From: Algoriphagus alkaliphilus
Lineage (GTDB): Bacteria; Bacteroidota; Bacteroidia; Cytophagales; Cyclobacteriaceae
Assembly: GCF_900103735.1 (NCBI RefSeq)
Contig: NZ_FMXE01000012.1
Coordinates: 62,001-126,000 of the forward strand
DNA length: 64,000 nt
Direction: 5' to 3'
Shown here: positions 16,919-27,330 of the stretch, piece by piece
Position numbering within the stretch: the first letter of the stretch is position 1
Layout of the letters: each line of letters starts with the position of its first letter
Made by a program: the position numbers and the translations under genes
The notes under the pieces: model-generated
The model's input: only the letters and a program-made list of their open reading frames with translations
Databases searched by the model: none
What the model was told of the DNA's origin: nothing

Positions 16919-17805
16919 TATAATTCGTCCAAGGACATGTTTAAGTATTTGTTTACGGCTCGCAAGGTGCTAAAAACCGAAAGAATTCCACCCACAACTA
17001 TCAAAACTCCGAATAAGGTCAGCAGCATCGCCTGGTTTTGGAGCATTGCAAAGCCTTCGATGTTGGCTTTGGTATATTGCACCAACCCAAAAAGAATAAG
17101 TGATGCAACTGCCCCCGCTATCATTCCAAAGAGTAAGGCTCGCATCAGGAATGGTTTTCTGATAAATCCACGAGTGGCTCCGACTAATTGCATGGATCGT
17201 ATCAAAAACCGTTGGGAAAAGAGGGCTAATCTTATCGTGTTGTTGATCAGCATGACCACAGTGATAATTAGAATTAAAATGAATCCCCCCATTACCAAAC
17301 TGACTTTTAGGAGATTTTTATTGATAGACTCGACTAAGTCGGTCATGTAGGAAACTTCAAAAACCCCGGGAATCGCTTCCAAATCTTTAGCTATTGTTTC
17401 AAGTTGTTCGGAAGTTTGAAATTCTTCCGCAACAGCTATCACATAGCTGTCTCTGAGTGGATTGTCTTCCAGGAATTTAGTAAAATCCTCCCCTGTGCTT
17501 TCGACAAATGTCGCTGCTGCTTCTTCATCGGAGACGAATCTCAGACCAATAGTGTCAGTAGTGGTAAGGATAAAAGGTCTGGCAGATATGTTTATTTGAA
17601 TCTCTTTCAGTTGTTCTTCAGAAAGACCTTTATCCAAAAACACCTGGATTTCGATGTTTTCCCGGATCATTTTGGTCAAAGTTCTAGCTTGGATCAAGAT
17701 CACCCCAAAAAGCCCTACTATGAACAGGGACAGGGTAGTACTGAAAAGGACACTGCCAAATTTGAAATGACCGAGTGTTTTTTTCTTGCGTGAAGGGTTA
17801 GCCAT
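16915..17805 (-). CDS. ftsX: cell division protein FtsX (permease-like)
   Basis: An inner-membrane protein of the FtsEX complex, which couples cell division to peptidoglycan hydrolase activation. It has one N-terminal helix (about residues 20-42), a periplasmic domain (about 45-165, ENIEIQVFLDKGLSEEQL), and three C-terminal helices of the FtsX fold (about 175-285) with the signature NTIRLALFSQRFLIRSMQLVGATRGFIRKPFL. The length of 296 residues is normal. No ftsE is adjacent, which is common in this phylum. It heads the row that continues with DUF3098, truB, ribF, scoA, scoB and gldC. Confidence 0.92.
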   Translation of the reverse strand: MANPSRKKKTLGHFKFGSVLFSTTLSLFIVGLFGVILIQARTLTKMIRENIEIQVFLDKGLSEEQLKEIQINISARPFILTTTDTIGLRFVSDEEAAATFVESTGEDFTKFLEDNPLRDSYVIAVAEEFQTSEQLETIAKDLEAIPGVFEVSYMTDLVESINKNLLKVSLVMGGFILILIITVVMLINNTIRLALFSQRFLIRSMQLVGATRGFIRKPFLMRALLFGMIAGAVASLILFGLVQYTKANIEGFAMLQNQAMLLTLFGVLIVVGGILSVFSTLRAVNKYLNMSLDELY

Positions 17806-17846
17806 AGTTGGTTAATTCAGGTCAAAAATAGGAAAGCCAAGTGGAT

Positions 17847-18578
17847 TTAACCAATCGATATGCCAGAAAGGACTGGGATGATTTTTTCACTCGTAATTGC
17901 CCAAACTTTGTCGGTTCCTTTTGGCCTTACTAAAGCCAGGCCAGTAAAGTTTCCAAACGCAGGAAGAAGAAGACGGGAATCTGAAAGAAGAAAACAAGGA
18001 ATTCTTACCGATTGCCGAGCCTTGCCCAACAGTCGGATCCCGGGATGAATATGACCACAGATATTTAGCGATCCATCCGGTACCACTTCCATAGGTTCGT
18101 GGGAAAGCGCAAAACTTCCAAGCATCAAGGGTTCCTTGTGTATCCTTAAAACGGACTGCTCATAGGCCTTTGGAGTAAGTACATCATGATTTCCTTTTAC
18201 CAAGTGAAATTCAGTCGTCTTAAATTGTACCAAAAATTGATTTAAATTTTCCCATGAATCATTCCATTCTGAGTGAAAAAGGTCTCCCAGAAAATAAGTG
18301 TGACTGGGTTGAAATTTTTCATGGAGATATTTCAATTGGAGTAAATCAGCATTGTGGATGGGTTCGGGAATCGGAATTCCGGACTTTCTGAAATGTGCCG
18401 CTTTTCCAAAATGTAAATCTGCGATCAAAAGGGTATTTAATTGCTTGATCCAAAGTGCCTTTTCTTTCAATAACAGGATAGAAATCTCATCAAATTCAAT
18501 GGAAACATCTTTGTTCCGATCTGTTAAATTTCCTGCCTCTTCCATAACAATTCCAAATCTATTCGTATTTATGGACAT
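17847..18578 (-). CDS. pdeM: ligase-associated DNA-damage-response endonuclease PdeM
   Basis: A calcineurin-like metallophosphoesterase of the PdeM family, usually encoded with an ATP-dependent DNA ligase and helicase. Here those partners are not adjacent. Metal-binding motifs are LIADLHFGK, LGDLFHSEWN, VKGNHD and CGHIHPG, in that order, with HFRKSGIPIPEP typical of PdeM. The ORF is 243 residues, but homology begins near VSIEFDEISILLLKEKALW, so the true start may be Met12 at 18545. The gene is divergent from the DUF2147 gene with very little space between them. Confidence 0.85.
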   Translation of the reverse strand: MSINTNRFGIVMEEAGNLTDRNKDVSIEFDEISILLLKEKALWIKQLNTLLIADLHFGKAAHFRKSGIPIPEPIHNADLLQLKYLHEKFQPSHTYFLGDLFHSEWNDSWENLNQFLVQFKTTEFHLVKGNHDVLTPKAYEQSVLRIHKEPLMLGSFALSHEPMEVVPDGSLNICGHIHPGIRLLGKARQSVRIPCFLLSDSRLLLPAFGNFTGLALVRPKGTDKVWAITSEKIIPVLSGISIG

Positions 18579-18593
18579 CGAAACTTAAAATTT

Positions 18594-19034
18594 ATGAAAA
18601 TAGGACAGTTTGCTTCGGTATTCATCTTGGTATTCTTGGGACTGGTATGGAATGCCAAAGCCCAAGGTGAAAATGCGATTCTAGGGTTATGGTACAACAC
18701 TGAAAAAACGGCTCAAGTTGAAATCATGAAAAGCGGTTCCCAGTTTATCGGCAAAATCACTTGGTTAAAAGATCCAAATCCAGAGGGTAAGCAGGCTTTG
18801 GATAAAGAAAATTCCGATCCGAAATTAAGAAGCAGACCACTGATGGGCTTGGCGATTTTGGATGGTTTAAAATATTCGGGAGGTTTGTGGAAAGGTGGAG
18901 AAATCTACGATCCCAAAAATGGTAAAACCTATTCCTGTGAAGTGAAACTTAAATCAGATAAAATTCTCGAAGTCAAAGGGTATATCGGATTTTCCTTTGT
19001 CGGAAGGACTGTAGAATGGACTAGAATAAAATAA
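18594..19034 (+). CDS. DUF2147 domain secreted protein
   Basis: A 146-residue exported protein. The signal peptide spans residues 1-23 (ends WNAKA). The mature part is the DUF2147 fold: ILGLWYNTEKTAQVEIMKSG, IGKITWLKDPNPEGK, GGEIYDPKNGKTYSCEVKL and a closing GFSFVGRTVEWTR. The family is a lipocalin-like periplasmic or outer-membrane domain with no firmly assigned function. A CCCGCC stem-loop lies between its stop and the convergent metX. Confidence 0.88.
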   Translation: MKIGQFASVFILVFLGLVWNAKAQGENAILGLWYNTEKTAQVEIMKSGSQFIGKITWLKDPNPEGKQALDKENSDPKLRSRPLMGLAILDGLKYSGGLWKGGEIYDPKNGKTYSCEVKLKSDKILEVKGYIGFSFVGRTVEWTRIK

Positions 19035-19038
19035 TCGA

Positions 19039-19056
19039 GGCGGGTTTTGCCCGCCC
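19039..19056. terminator. short GC stem-loop between convergent genes
   Basis: GGCGGG (19039-19044) pairs with CCCGCC (19050-19055) around TTTTG. The U-tract is weak in both directions (GATTATTTTATT on the minus side). It could end both DUF2147 and metX transcripts. Confidence 0.45.
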
Positions 19057-19063
19057 TGACTAT

Positions 19064-20113
19064 TTAATGTTCTAGATAAAAGGATTTGAGGAAGTAAGTT
19101 AGCTGCTCAAACTCGATCAAAAAGGCATCATGTCCAGCTGTCGAATGGATTTCTTTGTAGGTGCCTCTTTTTACTTTTTGACTTATAAATTGGGCTTCCC
19201 CTGGAAGGAAAAGCAAATCAGAATCCACACCTATCGTCAAAACTTTGGCTTCTATCGAGGCGAGTACTGACACTAGACTTCCTCTGCCTCTTCCTAAATC
19301 ATGGCTGTCCATTGCCTTGGAAAGTGTCCAATAGGATAGCGCATTAAAACGTTTGGCGAGTTTTTGACCTTGATACCGCAAATAGGAAGCAGCCCTAAAC
19401 CCATCCAGTTTTTCTTCTTTTTCACTTTGCTTGATTTGAAGATCAGCCGGATGCCGATAAGTAAGCATCGCGATGGCACGGGCTGTTTCCAGCCCTTTTG
19501 AACCAGCCTGCTCGTGACATTCACCCCAAGTGCAATCAGATTCAATAGCCATTCGCTGTGTTTCGTTAAAACCGATTACCCAGGGCGATGTTTTCGCGGT
19601 GGAAGCCAAAATCACTGCGTTTTCCAATTTTTGACCCAAAGTCACAGCCCACTCCAAGGCTACCTGTCCCCCTAGTGATCCTCCAATCAATGTTTGGATT
19701 TTTTCGATTCCCAGATGAATTCTGAGTTTTTCCAAACTTGCCCCTAAATCCCGAGTGGTTACTTGTGGGAAATCATAGAAATAGGGAGTATTGGTATTCG
19801 GATTTTCACTGAATGGATTGGTAGATCCATAACAGCTTCCCAGGAGATTTGCACAAATAATGAAGTGGTCAGCCGGATCGAAAAATTTATTCTCTCCAAT
19901 CAATCCATTCCACCATTCTGCTGCTTTAGAATCTCCTGTTAGGGCATGAATTACCCAGATTACATTGGATTTTTTTTTATTCAACTGACCATAAGTCGTG
20001 TAGGTTAGGTCGAAGTTCGGCAGGACTTCGCCTGATTCCAGAAGCAATGGTTCGATCGAATGGAAAACTTCTTGGGTCATGGTAAAATCAGCGTATTGAC
20101 TTGTCAAATTCAT
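19064..20113 (-). CDS. metX: homoserine O-acetyltransferase
   Basis: Transfers an acetyl group from acetyl-CoA to homoserine, the first dedicated step of methionine synthesis. It is an alpha/beta hydrolase with the nucleophile elbow GGSLGGQ (Ser146 in LIGGSLGGQVALEWA), the HALTGDSKAAEWW motif with oxyanion residues, NLLGSCYGSTNPFS, and the Asp/His pair in GVDSDLLF and AGHDAFLIE. The length of 349 residues is normal. It follows metY by 11 bases on the same transcript and is therefore under the same SAM riboswitch. Confidence 0.93.
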   Translation of the reverse strand: MNLTSQYADFTMTQEVFHSIEPLLLESGEVLPNFDLTYTTYGQLNKKKSNVIWVIHALTGDSKAAEWWNGLIGENKFFDPADHFIICANLLGSCYGSTNPFSENPNTNTPYFYDFPQVTTRDLGASLEKLRIHLGIEKIQTLIGGSLGGQVALEWAVTLGQKLENAVILASTAKTSPWVIGFNETQRMAIESDCTWGECHEQAGSKGLETARAIAMLTYRHPADLQIKQSEKEEKLDGFRAASYLRYQGQKLAKRFNALSYWTLSKAMDSHDLGRGRGSLVSVLASIEAKVLTIGVDSDLLFLPGEAQFISQKVKRGTYKEIHSTAGHDAFLIEFEQLTYFLKSFYLEH

Positions 20114-20124
20114 TGGGAATTCAA

Positions 20125-21441
<1,317 letters not shown>

Positions 21442-21549
21442 TTAAAGGGTTAGAAAAAAGGATTTGAATTTTGTTTAAGCACAAGGTTAACGAGACCAAG
21501 CATGAAATTGCCTGAATAGCTTACAAAGTCCTAGGCTATAAATTTGGAA

Positions 21550-21569
21550 GCTTGACTTAGAGTCAGAGC
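21550..21569 (-). promoter_or_regulatory. hairpin in the metY leader, possible expression platform
   Basis: Minus-strand GCTCTGACT pairs with AGTCAAGC around CTA with one bulge. It lies between the SAM aptamer and metY and could be part of the switch, though no strong U-tract follows. Confidence 0.3.
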
Positions 21570-21629
21570 AAAAGGAAAAAGGAAGTACTTGATTCATATT
21601 GCGAAGAATTTATAGTTCCGAAAGATAAT

Positions 21630-21727
21630 AGTTCAGTCGGCAGGAATTGGCACCTTTCCCTCACGGGGGATGGTTGCCAGAGGGTCACAGAGCCTGTCTC
21701 TCGCCTCTTCTGTATAAATCCTCACAC
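21630..21727 (-). ncRNA. SAM (S-box, SAM-I type) riboswitch
   Basis: On the minus strand the leader of metY carries the S-box core in order: AGAAGAGGCGAGAGA, then CAGGCTCTGTGACCC, then CTGGCAACC, a GC stem, and AAGGTGCCAATTCCTGC. These are the conserved SAM-contacting and kink-turn elements. It should lower metY-metX expression when SAM is abundant. About 200 bases separate the aptamer from the metY start. Confidence 0.85.
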
Positions 21728-21753
21728 TGGAAAAAGTGAAAGGATTTGCAAAT

Positions 21754-21800
21754 AAAAACCCGGAAACTGAGAAATCAAAATAGAATCAGTTTCCGGGGGA
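21754..21800 (-). terminator. terminator of the SulP-carbonic anhydrase operon
   Basis: Minus-strand CCGGAAACTGA pairs with TCAGTTTCCGG across a 15-base loop and is followed by GTTTTTATTT. It lies just beyond the carbonic anhydrase stop and directly upstream of the metY leader. Confidence 0.8.
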
Positions 21801-21808
21801 AATATTAA

Positions 21809-22450
21809 TTAAAGTTCAGAAACTTCATAACGGAAAAGCGGATGAATTGCATTGAAATCAGGTTTGATTGTAATCAGTTCATTGACCAAGCCATTGGAAA
21901 GTCCATAAACCCATCCATGAATCTCTGGAGCATTTCTTTGTTTCCATGCTTTCTGAATGATTGAGGTTTTGATCAAATCCTGACACTGCTCCAATACATT
22001 GAATTCGATCAATTTATTCACTTTCGCAACATGAGTGGTCTCTTTATCCACTTCATCTTGATGAATCTTATAGACCTCCTTGATATTTCGAAGCCATTTA
22101 TTTATCAAACCATAGCTTTTACTACTGACTGCCGCATCTACTCCTCCACAGCCATAATGTCCGCAGACGATCACATGTTCGACTTTAAGGTATTCGACGG
22201 CGTATTGAAGGACAGAAAGCATATTTAGATCAGTATGCACCACCATGTTTGCAATATTACGATGGACAAAGATTTCTCCCGGATCGGTACCGGTTATTTC
22301 ATTGGCGGGTACTCGGCTGTCAGAGCATCCTATCCAAAGAAATTTAGGCTTTTGCTGATTGGCTAAGCGATCGAAGTACTTTTTGTCAAATGAAAATTTT
22401 TCCTCTGACCAAGCTTTATTTTGAAGTAAAAGTCGTTCGTAATCGTTCAT
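21809..22450 (-). CDS. can: beta-class carbonic anhydrase
   Basis: Interconverts CO2 and bicarbonate with a zinc ion. Ligands are visible as Cys42, Asp44 and Arg46 in GCSDSRVPANE, and His98 and Cys101 in CGHYGCGGV, the standard beta-class set. HRNIANMV (residues 63-70) is also conserved. The length of 213 residues is normal for the Can type. Its start overlaps the SulP transporter stop by four bases, which implies translational coupling and a joint job in bicarbonate supply or pH balance. Cytoplasmic. Confidence 0.95.
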   Translation of the reverse strand: MNDYERLLLQNKAWSEEKFSFDKKYFDRLANQQKPKFLWIGCSDSRVPANEITGTDPGEIFVHRNIANMVVHTDLNMLSVLQYAVEYLKVEHVIVCGHYGCGGVDAAVSSKSYGLINKWLRNIKEVYKIHQDEVDKETTHVAKVNKLIEFNVLEQCQDLIKTSIIQKAWKQRNAPEIHGWVYGLSNGLVNELITIKPDFNAIHPLFRYEVSEL

Positions 22451-23988
22451 GCGTTTTCCTTTAGATTATAATCAAATCCCTCTATTTTTATTTTGATATT
22501 TTTATCATGAGCCGATTCAATGAATGCGTTGAGTACATCTCTGATATCCTGATCAATAAATTTAGCCTTTATTCCATTGATGATAACAAAACTATTTTCG
22601 GGTATCATCGCCAAATTATTTTTTAAAGGAGCCTTGTTAAGGAAGGAAACGTCCTTGTTGAGTTTGACTAAATAATTACCGTTTCTCTCTGTTACAGTAA
22701 TTGCTTGTTTGAAGTTGGTTTTAATTACAAAAAATATTCCGACTACCATTCCTATTCCTATTCCAGTCAATAAGTCAGTGAATAAAATCGCGATAATAGT
22801 CGCGACAAAAGGGAGAAATTGATTCAATCCCTTTTCCCATTCATGGACAAAAATGGAAGGTCTGGCAAGTTTGTATCCTACAATGAACAACACAGCGGCC
22901 AAGCAGCTTAATGGAATTTTATTTAACAACACAGGGATTGCCACTACCAAAACCGCCAGGAGAATACCATGAAAAATTGCGGATAATTTTGTTTTGGCGC
23001 CTGAAGTAATATTTGCAGAGGTCCTGACAATAACCGCAGTCACCGGAAGTCCACCGATCAATCCGGATACTGTATTTCCTATTCCCTGAGCCATCAATTC
23101 CCGGCTGGGGGGGCTGATTCGCTTTTGCGGGTCCATCTTGTCACCAGCTTCCAGACTCAGCAAGCTTTCGATACTTCCAATAATGGCGATAGTTGCTGCC
23201 ACAACCCAGAAACTGCTTGTGCCTATTAATCCAAAATCGGGTAGTGTGAACAGAGAACCCAATTCACTGACACCATTTAAAACCGGTATAGTGACAAGAT
23301 GCTCGTCATCTAAAACCCACTCAGGTTTGAAAGCGAAATAAAGTTGATTGATCAAAATCCCGGAGACAACCGCCCAAAGTGCGGGAGGAAAAGCGCTGAG
23401 AATCTTATTTTTCTTGATTTTGTGATGTTCAAAGCCAATGAGAATAATCAAGGCAATAAGAATAATCGGAATTGCGCCCGGACTGTAATATTGGAAAGCA
23501 AGCCATATCTCTGAAAAAGTGTTCTGATTATCAGTTTGTTGAAAGGTCATTGCGCCCATTAGGTCTTTGTCGTACCCAATAGCATGGGGAATTTGCTTGA
23601 GAATCAAGATTAATCCGATAGCTGAAAGCATTCCTTTGATTACAGAATGGGGGAAATAATAGCACAATACGCCGGCTTTTAAAAATCCCAATCCAACCTG
23701 AAATAAGCCCGCTACAATCACAGCGGCTAGAAAAAGTGGAAATGTACCGAGTGAGCTAATTGAATCTAAAACAATCACTGTAAGTCCCGCAGCTGGCCCA
23801 CTCACACTGACATGCGATCCTGAAAGTGCGCCAACAATAATACCACCAACGATTCCGGCTATCAATCCGGACATAGGAGGAGCTCCACTCGCTATCGCAA
23901 TTCCCAGACAAAGCGGTAAGGCCACAAAAAAGACAACCAAACTTGATTTCAGATCATATTTTAAGTTTTTGCCAAAAAGTTCGTTCAT
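22447..23988 (-). CDS. SulP-family anion transporter, probable bicarbonate carrier
   Basis: An inner-membrane SLC26/SulP transporter. About 12 hydrophobic segments fill residues 15-430, starting with DLKSSLVVFFVALPLCLGIAIASGAPP (in part), a typical SulP first-helix region, and GLIGGLPVTAVIVRTSANITSGAKTKLSAI is the family signature. The C-terminal 75 residues look like a reduced STAS domain (FVIINGIKAKFIDQDIRDVL). Members of this family move sulfate, bicarbonate or other anions. The four-base overlap with a carbonic anhydrase gene suggests bicarbonate. Substrate is inferred from context only. Confidence 0.88.
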   Translation of the reverse strand: MNELFGKNLKYDLKSSLVVFFVALPLCLGIAIASGAPPMSGLIAGIVGGIIVGALSGSHVSVSGPAAGLTVIVLDSISSLGTFPLFLAAVIVAGLFQVGLGFLKAGVLCYYFPHSVIKGMLSAIGLILILKQIPHAIGYDKDLMGAMTFQQTDNQNTFSEIWLAFQYYSPGAIPIILIALIILIGFEHHKIKKNKILSAFPPALWAVVSGILINQLYFAFKPEWVLDDEHLVTIPVLNGVSELGSLFTLPDFGLIGTSSFWVVAATIAIIGSIESLLSLEAGDKMDPQKRISPPSRELMAQGIGNTVSGLIGGLPVTAVIVRTSANITSGAKTKLSAIFHGILLAVLVVAIPVLLNKIPLSCLAAVLFIVGYKLARPSIFVHEWEKGLNQFLPFVATIIAILFTDLLTGIGIGMVVGIFFVIKTNFKQAITVTERNGNYLVKLNKDVSFLNKAPLKNNLAMIPENSFVIINGIKAKFIDQDIRDVLNAFIESAHDKNIKIKIEGFDYNLKENA

Positions 23989-24091
23989 AAATTTTTATTC
24001 GGATGAATCCCGTTCAAGAAAAGACATTATGTTCAAATGTAAAATTAATGCAACGAATCTTTGGGAAAATTCAATGAACGGAAAAAATATT

Positions 24092-25426
24092 TTAACTCAA
24101 CAATCTTAAAAATTTTTGGTCAATCAATTGGAAATCATAGCTTTCAAGAATAGCATCCATTTTAGATTTAATTTCATCTAAACAAAGATTTCCAATACTT
24201 CCCTCATGGGTGTGGTTTAGCTGGTCCTGGTTTGGCGCAAAATGGCCCGCTTCGATTTCCAGTCCTACCTGCATATAGGCATCACGAAATGGGGCACCTT
24301 TTAGCACTAAATCATTGACCACTTCTACAGAAAACACATGCTTGTAAAAAGGGTCTTGGAGGATATTCTGACGTACTTTGATCGATTTTAGCATGAAAGT
24401 AGTCATTGCAAGGCAGGACTTCAATTTTTCGATCCCCGGGAAAATTTCCTCTTTGAGCAATTGCAGGTCACGATGGTATCCTGTACTCATATTGGTCAGC
24501 AGATAGCCAATTGTTGTAGATAGACCCTGAATCTGATTTGTTTTAGAGCGGATCAATTCAAATACATCCGGATTTTTTTTGTGTGGCATAATACTACTGC
24601 CGGTAGTCAAATCATCCGGAAATGATACAAACGCGAAGTGTTGATTCATAAAGAGGCAAACATCAGTCGCCAATCTATTCAGTGTCGCCGAGATTCCTGC
24701 CATTGCAAAAGCCAATGTTCGTTCGGTTTTACCTCGGCTGTTTTGTGCATTGATGACATTGTGATGCATATCTGCAAACCCCAACAATTCTGTGGTCATT
24801 GTTCTGTCCAAAGGAAAACTGGAGCCGTATCCTGCAGCGGACCCCAGGGGGTTTTTGTTACTCAAATCAAAGGCAACCTTCAGCAAGCCTAGATCTTCAG
24901 TCAATCCTTCGGCAAAAGATCCAAACCATAAGCCAAAGGAGGACGGCATCGCCAATTGGGTGTGCGTATAGCCTGGCATGAGGTCATTTTTATGTTTGGA
25001 TGAAAGCTCCACAAGCAAGTCAAAAAGGGTCTGGGATACTTCCACAATTTCACGGATTGCAGCACGATAGTACAATTTCAGATCGACCAATACCTGGTCA
25101 TTTCGACTTCTTCCACTGTGAAGTTTTTTTCCGACTTCCCCATAACGGGCTGTAAGCAAAAATTCAACTTGAGAATGTACGTCCTCAACACCGGGAGAAA
25201 TACTGAATTTACCCTGCTCGATTTCGAAGTAGATTTCCTTCAATCCTTTTTGCAAAATTTCGTTTTCCTCAATCGTCAAAAGTCCGATTTTTGTCAGCAT
25301 GTGTGCATGAGCCAAAGAACCCAAGACATCAAAAGGAGCTAAAATGATGTCAAATTCCGGATCTCTGCCGATGGTGAATTGTTCTACTTCCTGTTTGCTG
25401 CCGGTGGCTTTTTGCCAGAGTTTCAT
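24092..25426 (-). CDS. argH: argininosuccinate lyase
   Basis: Splits argininosuccinate into arginine and fumarate, the last step of arginine synthesis. It belongs to the fumarase/aspartase superfamily: SGRSRNDQ at residues 104-111, the TPGYTHTQ-like MPGYTHTQLAMP at 150-161 (catalytic His region), and the signature GSSIMPHKKNP at 276-286 with the catalytic Ser. The 444 residues are normal. It is the last gene of the minus-strand arginine operon, 11 bases after the deacylase gene. Confidence 0.95.
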   Translation of the reverse strand: MKLWQKATGSKQEVEQFTIGRDPEFDIILAPFDVLGSLAHAHMLTKIGLLTIEENEILQKGLKEIYFEIEQGKFSISPGVEDVHSQVEFLLTARYGEVGKKLHSGRSRNDQVLVDLKLYYRAAIREIVEVSQTLFDLLVELSSKHKNDLMPGYTHTQLAMPSSFGLWFGSFAEGLTEDLGLLKVAFDLSNKNPLGSAAGYGSSFPLDRTMTTELLGFADMHHNVINAQNSRGKTERTLAFAMAGISATLNRLATDVCLFMNQHFAFVSFPDDLTTGSSIMPHKKNPDVFELIRSKTNQIQGLSTTIGYLLTNMSTGYHRDLQLLKEEIFPGIEKLKSCLAMTTFMLKSIKVRQNILQDPFYKHVFSVEVVNDLVLKGAPFRDAYMQVGLEIEAGHFAPNQDQLNHTHEGSIGNLCLDEIKSKMDAILESYDFQLIDQKFLRLLS

Positions 25427-25437
25427 GGGATAGTTCT

Positions 25438-26508
25438 TTAGCTGAGTTCAGCGTATTTATTGATAATTGAGATGTAGCCTTGAATTCCTTTTCTGATTTC
25501 TTCGATAAAAATGAATTCGTCGGCAGAATGAGAGCGTGCCGAATCACCCGGACCAATCTTGACAGAAGGCCAGGGAATTAAGGCCTGATCAGATAGGGTA
25601 GGACTACCAAAATTTTCAAGTTCCAGTTTGTCCGAAACTCGATACATCAAGTGTCCTTCAGGGAGATGCGAAGACTGCAATCGCATAGACCGAGGGGTAA
25701 GTTCGGCTTTTAACTTGGATTTTAACTCTTCGAAAGCTTCCTCAAGGGTATATGCGTCTGTAACACGTACATCTAAAGTGAATTCACATAGGTCAGGAAT
25801 TACATTATGTTGCTGTCCTGCTTTGATCACGGTGGCGGTTACTTTGGACCTGCCCAAAAATGAGCTGGATTTGAAGAATTGAAAGTTTCGGATTTCATCC
25901 AAATCCTCCATTGCCAGATAGATCGCATTGATGCCTTCTTCTCTTGCTGCATGACCCGCTTTGCCCTGAATTTTCGCATCGATTACCAAAAGTCCTTTTT
26001 CCGCGACAGCTAGTCGCATTTGGGTAGGCTCACCGACGATGGCCAATTCCGCCTCAGGAAGTATGGAGATCAGAGAAGAAATTCCATTTGAGCCCGAAAT
26101 CTCTTCCTCTGCGGAAGCGATGATCAGCAGGTTAAATGGGAAGGACTTCCCTATAAAATGACAAAAGCAAGCAATCAAACTTACTAAAGGACCTCCCGCA
26201 TCATTACTCCCCAAGCCGAACAGTTTTCCTTCTTCAACAATCGCCTTGAATGGGTCTTTGGTATAACCCGAATTCGGCTTTACGGTATCGTGATGTGAGT
26301 TTAACCAAATCGTAGGCAAAACGGGATTGTAATCATTCGCAAAAGCCCAAATGTTATTTCCTTGCCGATTGACTTCAATTCCTTTTTGATTCAAAAAAGT
26401 CTCAATACGATCCGCTGTTTTATTTTCTTCTTTTGAAAAAGAAGGAGTCTCGATCAAGTCCTTGAGTAATTGGATAGCATCCTCAAAAAGTACAGCAATG
26501 TTTTCCAT
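25438..26508 (-). CDS. argE: M20-family deacylase, N-acetyl/N-succinyl-citrulline or -ornithine deacylase
   Basis: A zinc amidohydrolase of the M20/ArgE-DapE family. Metal ligands are in LNSHHDTVKPN (His72/His73, Asp74), GSNDAGG (Asp103) and SAEEEISG (catalytic and metal Glu residues 134-136), with EPTQMRLAVAEKG following. The 356 residues are normal. Because the operon contains an N-acylornithine carbamoyltransferase, the likely substrate is N-acylcitrulline, released as citrulline for ArgG. Its start shares a base with the argB stop (26508), so the two are tightly coupled. Confidence 0.85.
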   Translation of the reverse strand: MENIAVLFEDAIQLLKDLIETPSFSKEENKTADRIETFLNQKGIEVNRQGNNIWAFANDYNPVLPTIWLNSHHDTVKPNSGYTKDPFKAIVEEGKLFGLGSNDAGGPLVSLIACFCHFIGKSFPFNLLIIASAEEEISGSNGISSLISILPEAELAIVGEPTQMRLAVAEKGLLVIDAKIQGKAGHAAREEGINAIYLAMEDLDEIRNFQFFKSSSFLGRSKVTATVIKAGQQHNVIPDLCEFTLDVRVTDAYTLEEAFEELKSKLKAELTPRSMRLQSSHLPEGHLMYRVSDKLELENFGSPTLSDQALIPWPSVKIGPGDSARSHSADEFIFIEEIRKGIQGYISIINKYAELS

Positions 26509-27308
26509 CAGTAAAGATCGTAACGATTTCGTTCTATGGTTGTACCGGATAATTTTCCTTTTGCTGCGAGAAGTAAGTTTTCCGCTTTCCCTATCCAGAC
26601 ATTATTCACCCCTTTTTCCAGTGCGGCAAAGGCATTGTCCAATTTGGGAATCATACCCGAATGAATTACATTTTCCTTGCGAAGCTCCGCATAAATATCT
26701 TCGTTGATCAATGGAATAATGGACATGTCGTTTTTTTCATCTACCAAAACCCCACTTTTGTTAAAACAGAAATACAGGTTGACCTGATGCTCTTCCGCTA
26801 AGCTAGTTGCTAAAGCAGAAGCGATAGAATCTGCGTTAGTATTGAGTAATTGACCCTTTTTGTCATGTGTGATCGCATTGACCACAGGATGTAAACCAGC
26901 GGAAAGCAGGGTTTTGATCAACTCGGTATTTACTTCCTGGATGTCACCGACAAAGCCATAGTCAATTCCCTTTACAGGTCGCTTGATAGATCTGATTAAG
27001 TTTCCGTCAGCGCCGGTCATACCGATGGCATTGATTTTCAGGGACTGAAGTTTAGCCACCATATTTTTATTGATCAATCCCGCATAGACCATGGTCACAA
27101 TGTCAAGCGTGTCCTTATCTGTAATCCGACGACCATCAACCATCTCGGGCATGACTCCCATGGATTCTCCAAAGCGCGACGCCATGATTCCACCTCCATG
27201 AATGAGAATTTTATGTCCCGGAAATTTTGCGAAAAGTGCTAAAAACTCATCCAACTTCTCAGGGAAGTCGATGACGTTTCCGCCGATTTTGATGATTGAT
27301 ATCTTCAT
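26508..27308 (-). CDS. argB: N-acetylglutamate (N-succinylglutamate) kinase
   Basis: Phosphorylates the side-chain carboxyl of N-acylglutamate with ATP. Amino-acid kinase fold: IIKIGGNVID near residue 5, ILIHGGGIMASRFGE (about 36-50), GRRITDKDTLDIV and a nucleotide-binding end ...GGVNNVWIGKAENLL. The length of 266 residues is normal. The regulatory N-terminal extension of arginine-sensitive kinases is absent, so feedback by arginine is less likely. In Bacteroides the acyl group is succinyl, and this kinase would then act on succinylglutamate. Confidence 0.9.
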   Translation of the reverse strand: MKISIIKIGGNVIDFPEKLDEFLALFAKFPGHKILIHGGGIMASRFGESMGVMPEMVDGRRITDKDTLDIVTMVYAGLINKNMVAKLQSLKINAIGMTGADGNLIRSIKRPVKGIDYGFVGDIQEVNTELIKTLLSAGLHPVVNAITHDKKGQLLNTNADSIASALATSLAEEHQVNLYFCFNKSGVLVDEKNDMSIIPLINEDIYAELRKENVIHSGMIPKLDNAFAALEKGVNNVWIGKAENLLLAAKGKLSGTTIERNRYDLY

Positions 27309-27330
27309 AGGTTTGGATGCTTAAACAGGA

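Noticed and set aside
16802..17350. 182-codon plus-strand ORF
   Set aside because: Antisense to ftsX and DUF3098.
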